From Tetragonia tetragonoides (taxonomy: Eukaryota; Streptophyta; Magnoliopsida; Caryophyllales; Aizoaceae): 64,000 bases of DNA. A program made the position numbers and the translations under genes. Numbering within the stretch: the first letter of the stretch is position 1; every line of letters begins with the position of its first letter. The stretch spans positions 44,166,766 to 44,230,765 of the forward strand of contig CM076147.1 in the NCBI GenBank assembly GCA_038025085.1. The letters are read 5' to 3'. The notes beneath the pieces were generated by a model. That model had not been told where the DNA came from, did not search any database, and was given only the letters and a program-made list of their open reading frames with translations. Shown piece by piece: positions 58,601 to 64,000 of this stretch.

Positions 58601-60300
58601 GTAATGTTGATGTGTTACTTTCTTTTTGCTATACTGTTTCTGCTCATATGCTCTGCTAGCATGCCCCCCCCCCCCTACTGTGGATATTAATTACCTGAAT
58701 AGTTTTTGGTTCTAATTTTGTTCAGTCATTGCATCACTTTTATGCTATCTTTTTTGTACATTATTTAGTCCAACGTTTTATTGCAGGAGTCGTTTTTATC
58801 ATGCTGTTGTGCCCTCGAAATATGGTTGTCACCTCCGTAAGTTTTCCAAAATAGTTTCCTTGATGAGGTGTTGAAAGAATGGGAAAGCTTCAAATGCATT
58901 TCATCAAGTAGCTGCATCTCGAGCTTCTGAAGAATCTCCTTTTAAATGTAGCTGGCTTGCAAACACAATGTTCTCACATTTGTCTCTGATTTAGTTTGAT
59001 TTTCAGCATCTATATACTGCTATGTAAAGCCTGATCTGCAGTGCCATAACTATTTCAGAATTATGAAGATCTGATTGAGTTCTGTGCCCTTTTCTTGTTG
59101 TCAGTCTCTTCCACTTCTTGCCATACCTTCCTTTCTCTCATGTGTCTGATTATTTTTTTATTTTTGTGGTGGAATGTTGCTGATTTGGTTTTGAACTACT
59201 GCAAGACCTGTGTAATGCTGCCTCTTCTCAATTCAATACATGTTGCCTTTTATTCTAAGTTTCTCCTAATGAGCACACTGTCCCTATTATGACTTTTATT
59301 CGAAGCTTCTCCTAATGGGCACACTGTCCCTATTATGACTTCCTAAGAAATGCTCTATTGTTTCTTCGCTGGGTGATTCAATGTGTCAATGCCACCTGTG
59401 GGTACTCTAACCATCCTAGTTGTCTTGCTAATTATGACATTGGGATAGTGAAGTTGCTGTAAAGAACTTCAGGATAAGATTCTTCTTGGAGAGCCATTTG
59501 GTTGCCCCCTTCACATATGCTCTTGTAAACAGCCAGAAGATAAGGCAGTTCCTAAGTTGCAGATTGCTGTTTGCAGACGCTGCCCAAAGGCATACCACAA
59601 AAACCGCTTGCCTAGGTAAGGTTTTTAATATTTATGCTTAAACAATTTGTATAATTTCCCTTCAGAGTTGAACTTCCTGGTTCTCACCATGTTCTTTTAA
59701 TATCTCAGGGAGATGCATGTGAAACAACAAACAAGACTCTACTGTAAGAGCATGGCGAGGTCTATTGGTGATCCGCAATTCGATATATTGTTTGTAAGTG
59801 AATTAGAAGGTCTGCAAATTGTTTACTACGTCATGTTTGCTTCTTGTTATTAATTCAGATGTGCTTTCTGACTTTTCTCTTTTGTAGAAAACATGAATCG
59901 ACAAGATATTGAAAACTGCTGAAAGAAAAGAAACCATATTAAGTTTCCTGATGATGAAAAAAGGAGAAACAAACTTCAGCATCAGTGAGGACGCAAGATA
60001 TTGTTGCATCAAAAAAAGAAAAAAGTGATTGGTGAGTACAACTTGTCAGATGGGAACTGCTAGAAAGTCCCAAGGGAATGACTATACAATATGGCCATCG
60101 CAATTAAAAGAATGCCAAAGTTTGTAAGCTGAAAGGACCCAACTCTCCAACAACTGATAAAAAGAAGTTTGTTCTTGGCAAAAAGGCTGACTCTTCTGAA
60201 CCTGAAGAGCACAAGGCGCCTGAAAGGGATCAGTTATATACACCGTACCCTCAGTCAGTTTTGGTGAAGCCTGGCAAATGTGACAAACTTGGTCAAGGTA
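55676..60300 (+). pseudogene. EDM2-like PHD-finger protein gene, degenerate
   Basis: EDM2-type proteins are nuclear PHD-finger regulators of immune-receptor genes and of heterochromatin-containing introns. Pieces appear in family order: 55676-55790 (MAYSEDEIEELTKF, HYYFLDEVDEPISFSVL); 55790-55955 in another frame (GHQKIMKPARAWKFDI, NPEISVLSK); exon 56120-56216 (PSPKDLADYKAFIEEAVK); an acidic linker 56960-57100; the start of a PHD finger near 57110-57150 (SVCCLCDDEGGHLW, shifted from the linker frame); 59475-59615 (GEPFGCPLHICSCKQ, then AVCRRCPKAYHKNRLPR); 59709-59795 (RAWRGLLVIRNSIYCL in one frame); and about 59920-59970 (RNHIKFPDDEKRRNK). Frame changes and stops between pieces, and lost zinc ligands, make a full product unlikely. 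An extra 3' copy follows. Confidence 0.7.
58447..58610 (+). repeat. SINE-like dispersed repeat inside the EDM2-like locus
   Basis: Contains GGATCTCGGGTCAAACGGAA, GGGGTAAGGCTGCGTACAAC and CCTGCCTAGGCGGGAGCCTC, ending in a TGATGTAATG-type tail. The GTAAGGCTGCGTACA core is typical of widespread plant SINE 3' regions. A decayed relative (GGTAAAGCTGCGTATACC) lies at about 56748-56800. Confidence 0.5.
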
Positions 60301-60929
60301 ATATCAGTTATACGAAAATGTTGGTCCAACGTTAGATTATGATTCAGAAAGAAGGTAAATATCGTCTCTGGTGCTAAATCTCTTGGTTCTAGGTTTTTGG
60401 AGATGTGTTATTTCCCATCTGTGCAGTGTGCACTAACAGTTCGTTTGGTAAAAGGACAAAATGATTGGCATGATAATGAAAATCGTAATCTTGTAGGGGA
60501 ATTGACCTTAGACAATCATCTTAACATAGGTAACAACTAAGATGTGGTAATGAATTGAACTTTCTGCCTTTGTTTTGATTGCCTTCGGAACATAGGTATG
60601 AGTAACAATGAAAATGAATGAATAGAAACAATAATACTCCTCAGTGATGTATAAATTTACAAGCTTAGAGAGGTGGTAATATGTCCTCAGTGAGGATGTA
60701 ACTGATTGCAAGTCTTCTGGTTTATTGACTCTGTAATCACTGATAATGGGTAACTTTATTCATATGACATTTTACTGCATCACTGATGATGATGTTGCCT
60801 TATCTACTGTAGGAATCTTTCACAAACCGATTTCTTTGAGGGACTTTGCTTGAAAAGAAAGGACGAAGTGGTAACCTGATTTCCTTCACGACGTGTTCCC
60901 TGATTGTTTTATCGTTCTATCGGTTAGAC

Positions 60930-62010
60930 ACTCTCTTACCTCTTACTTTTTTTTTGCTACACTTTTCCTGGTCATATCCTCAGCTAGCATGCCCTAACCC
61001 CTAAGGTTGACATTGATTATCTGAATGGTTTTTGATTCTAATTCCTTCCGACATTGCATCACTTGTTACTTCTTATTCCTCCTGCTGATTCCATTGTGAA
61101 CTGCAAGGGACGTGAAATGCTTGCCTCTTCTTAATTAAACAAAGGTTTTCATTTTTCCCCTAATGGGCAAGATATCTATTATATGACTTTCTAAGGAGTG
61201 TCTTGTTCTTCGTTTCTAGGTGTTTCAATGTGCTGCAACCGGTGGATACTTACCATTCTACTTGTGTTGCAAAAATACTACATGAGGATAGTGAAGTTCG
61301 TTGTAGCTAGAGAACTTCAGGGTAAGATTCTTGATGCCTGATGCTTGGCCCCTTCATATAGTTCCTGAGTTCTTAAACAACTGGAAAATAAGATAGTTCC
61401 TGAGTTGCAGATGGCTATGTGCAGCTGTTGTCCAAAGGCATAACACTAAAAATGCTTGCCTACGTAGCTTTTATTGTAACAATTAAATTGTCCAGTGAGA
61501 GTAAATGTTCTAGGCTCTCAATCTTTTCTGTTAAGTTTCAGGTAGATTGGTTATGAAGACGTTGAAGAAGAGGGCATTGTCCAAGGGCCTTGGTGAGGTT
61601 TTTTAGTTGGACCGCATTTTGATATATTGTTTGTAACTTGTAAGGATGAAATGGATATCAGCGATTCAACGGTTTGCTCAGGTGCACCTTCCTTGGTGAG
61701 TTGGTGGTGCCGCTGGTGCGTGTGCAGTGTGTCTCACACACCGTGTGTCAGAGCGTCTAAATCTCACTTCTCAGTTCAGAATTGTACCTTCCTTGGTGCT
61801 CTGGAGTGCAACTCAATATTTGGGAACAGATTATCCCGGCAGAAAGTTGAATTTATTTTATTAAGTTGTGTTTGCTTGTTATTAATTCAGATGTCATTTA
61901 AACTGTTTTTCTACTGTATTTTGTAGAGAGTAAGAGATGACGAAAGTTTCAGTATCCCTGAAAGAAACCATTTTAAGTTTCCTAATGATGAAGAGGATGG
62001 ATAGGTGGAC
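60930..62010 (+). pseudogene. Second, more decayed copy of the EDM2-like 3' part
   Basis: The order of 58640-59970 is repeated: CTAGCATGCCCTAACCC (61 kb) matches 58655; GGTGTTTCAATGTGCTGCAA matches 59370; a PHD piece at 61380-61470 (LENKIVPELQMAM, then CCPKA) corresponds to 59525-59615; and GAAAGAAACCATTTTAAGTT at about 61958 matches 59930. More stops and lost cysteines than in the first copy. Confidence 0.7.
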
Positions 62011-62199
62011 GGTGGACCTATATGTTTGCAAGAACAGATTCTAGCTAATATTGAAGCTTAAATTTTATATTGGCGCGAGAAGCAGGAAGATACTTCATCA
62101 CCAAAATCAGTGTTAAAAGGGCAATTTTGGGTTTGATTGCACGAGTTCATCGTTTTTTGCCCATTAAAATCTTACTGGATATATGACAAGGGATGGGAG

Positions 62200-62230
<31 letters not shown>

Positions 62231-62561
62231 GTACAAGGGTCTTTTGCCCATTAGAATCATACCTTATAAGAAATTGATAAGATTAATTTAGGACATCCTA
62301 GAGAAAAATATGGCTTGATTTGTTTGAGACAAAAAGAACCAAATGGCAAAAGTGGTCTACAAAAGTCTCATATTTCCGTGAGGCAAAATGAGGTTCACTG
62401 GGGACAAGGGAAAAACATAGAGTACATGTACACTAAATGTATATGCAGAGATATACACAAACAATATTAGCCATGCATACACATGTCTATAAGTAAAAAT
62501 CTTTTTTTTTTCAACTTGTGGATGGGAAATAAGAGGGCCAAATGTGGAAAAGGTCCGGAGC

Positions 62562-62599
<38 letters not shown>

Positions 62600-62931
62600 A
62601 GGGAAAGGAAATGTGAAAGACCAAAAAAAAAAAAGGCATGAGAGAGAAAGCAGAAAGAAAAAAAAAAACAAGCTCCATTGTTTTCAGTCATCTCCAACTT
62701 TTCCGGTTACTCTTCGGTGAAAAGCGAATTTCCGGCAAAAGAGGAGCCGGTTGTTATCGACTTACAATTATTTCATACAGTAATTCTTTTCTACCGATAT
62801 TTTCCGACAAAGCTTTACACCATTTTTTCTTATTAATTTTCCGGCAAAGAGTGTCCGTCCGTTTTTTGTTCTGGTTTGTTTTTCTTCGTGTTTATCGAAG
62901 AAAAAAAATTCGTATGATAATCAAAGCAGGT

Positions 62932-62933
<2 letters not shown>
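62011..62933. other. Intergenic with long A-runs
   Basis: A-runs at about 62202-62226 and 62562-62598. No gene; minus-strand Phe-rich frames are their translation. Confidence 0.5.

Positions 62934-63020
<87 letters not shown>
62934..63020. repeat. (AT)n microsatellite, 87 bp
   Basis: Uninterrupted TA dinucleotides between GGTGG and GGTAAC. Likely length-variable; Ile-Tyr repeat frames on both strands are artefacts. Confidence 0.97.
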
Positions 63021-63022
<2 letters not shown>

Positions 63023-63145
63023 TAACAAAATAATTTTCATTTGTAAACTTGTAAATGTCGTAGTTGGTAGTAAAATTGTTATGATTGATGATAAGTGAGA
63101 TTCAAAAGTGATTGCGCCGGAATTCATCAAAACAATAAATAAATA

Positions 63146-63405
63146 CTCCCTCTGACCCAAACAAATGTTTACAATTGCTTTTTCAAATTCAAAGTTCGCA
63201 AAATTTGACCATAAATTTGTGAAAAAATAAAAAAAGATTTATAATGTAAAATACTATGGTTAGATACATCTTAAATAGTACTTTTCGAAAATCATAATTT
63301 TATAATTTATATATTCTCATATAATTACAATTATTTACGGTCAAAGTGGTGCATTGAAAACTATATGAAAAAGCAATTGTAAACATTTGTCTGGGACGGA
63401 TGGAG
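63146..63405. mobile_element. Stowaway-type MITE, 260 bp
   Basis: Ends CTCCCTCTGACCCAAACAAA and TTTGTCTGGGACGGATGGAG are inverted and extend through GTTTACAATTGC and GCAATTGTAAAC. TA duplications at 63144-63145 and 63406-63407. Confidence 0.88.
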
Positions 63406-63540
63406 TAAAAAACAGTAATGACATTCTTATTATATCTAATAGTTTATTAGTGAGCTACAAAGTCATAATTGTCTATTTTTTTTTTCTCATACCCCATATT
63501 CAACGTACCTGTGTAACCCATGCTCTCATGTATGCTTAGG

Positions 63541-64000
63541 TGTTAGAAGGACCACTATGGTCAGATTAGCAACAAGGCAAAAGGCAGCTGAAAAGTGGGA
63601 TGATAATGGAATATGTCCCAACATTATGAGGTACCTGAATGTGCTAATTAAAGACTCCAGAAGCTGTCATGTTTTCTCTTCAGCTGATGGGGAGTATGAG
63701 ATTCAAGATGGAAGGTCTTACCTTCCCGTTTCATTGAACAACAGAACATGTTGTTGTGGCCAATGGCAAGTGTCCGACATACCATGCAGGCATGCTATTA
63801 GGGCAATCCACTATGAGAGGCACAACCCTGCTGACTATGTGAATGAATGGTTTTCAATGAGGAGATACAAGTTGGCATATGGTATGAACATCAAGTCAAT
63901 TCCTGACTATGAAAGGTGGCCACAGTATGATGTGCCCACTCTTGTTCCACCACCAATTAAAAGAGGCATCGGTAGACCTTCGAGAAACAGAAGACTGGAG
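63541..64000 (+). CDS. Mutator-like transposase, C-terminal part with SWIM zinc finger
   Basis: An open frame runs to the window edge, probably starting after an acceptor (TGCTTAG/GTGTTAG). It reads RTTMVRLATRQKAAEKWDD, then the SWIM finger with C-x-C-x(n)-C-x-H ligands (TCCCGQWQVSDIPCRHAIRA), then YERHNPADYVNEWFSM and YDVPTLVPPPIKRGIGRPSR. Order and spacing are those of MuDR-family transposases, where the SWIM finger follows the DDE catalytic domain and a GRP(S/K)-type basic tail closes the protein. The DDE part is not visible just upstream (the 63146-63405 MITE and AT-rich DNA lie there), so this is either the last exon of a longer gene or a truncated copy. No stop within the visible frame. 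Confidence 0.8.

Noticed and set aside
62638..63160. ORFs with long Ile-Tyr repeats
   Set aside because: Translation of the (AT)n microsatellite.

Overview
This is plant nuclear DNA, most likely from a eudicot. Genes carry GT-AG introns, and the recognisable proteins are plant types: a two-pore vacuolar potassium channel pair, an S28 peptidase, a membrane-anchored cysteine synthase-like enzyme, and remnants of an EDM2-like PHD-finger gene. A near-perfect piece of plastid 23S rRNA sits in the sequence, and the spaces between genes hold many small transposons. I cannot fix the species.

Layout. 1-704: last four exons of a Pro-X carboxypeptidase gene (+). 1.4-2.2 kb: decayed coding sequence. 3.24-3.47 kb: plastid 23S insertion. 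4.7-7.3 kb: AT-rich ~44 bp minisatellite split by a MITE and a Helitron. 8.0-8.8 kb: a two-exon gene for a secreted cysteine-rich peptide (-), with a ~150 bp tandem repeat just upstream of its TATA box. 9.85-10.57 kb: a minisatellite bounded by inverted repeats. 12.4-16.3 kb: tandem pair of TPK-type K+ channel genes (+), both with an altered second selectivity filter. 16.65-21.49 kb: array A of a ~312 bp satellite (16 units). 21.9-24.6 kb: a conserved three-exon gene (+). 26.6-40.1 kb: a six-exon PLP-enzyme gene (-) whose 11.5 kb second intron holds array B, the same satellite in the opposite orientation (about 26 units), plus several hAT-type elements. 40.4-48.1 kb: dense small transposons around one intronless gene for a 97-residue membrane protein (+). 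48.4-54.4 kb: decaying, duplicated minus-strand coding blocks of unknown identity. 54.4-55.0 kb: a divergent promoter region with four ACGCGT palindromes. 55.7-62.0 kb: a broken EDM2-like gene with an internally duplicated 3' part (+). 63.5 kb to the edge: C-terminal part of a Mutator-type transposase with a SWIM zinc finger (+).

The genes do not form a pathway. The main themes are local duplication (TPK pair, the EDM2-like 3' half, the 48-54 kb blocks), an abundant satellite in two opposed arrays, one of them inside an apparently intact gene, and precisely bounded small DNA transposons. All exon structures were read by eye from reading frames and splice sites; none was tested against transcripts or databases.
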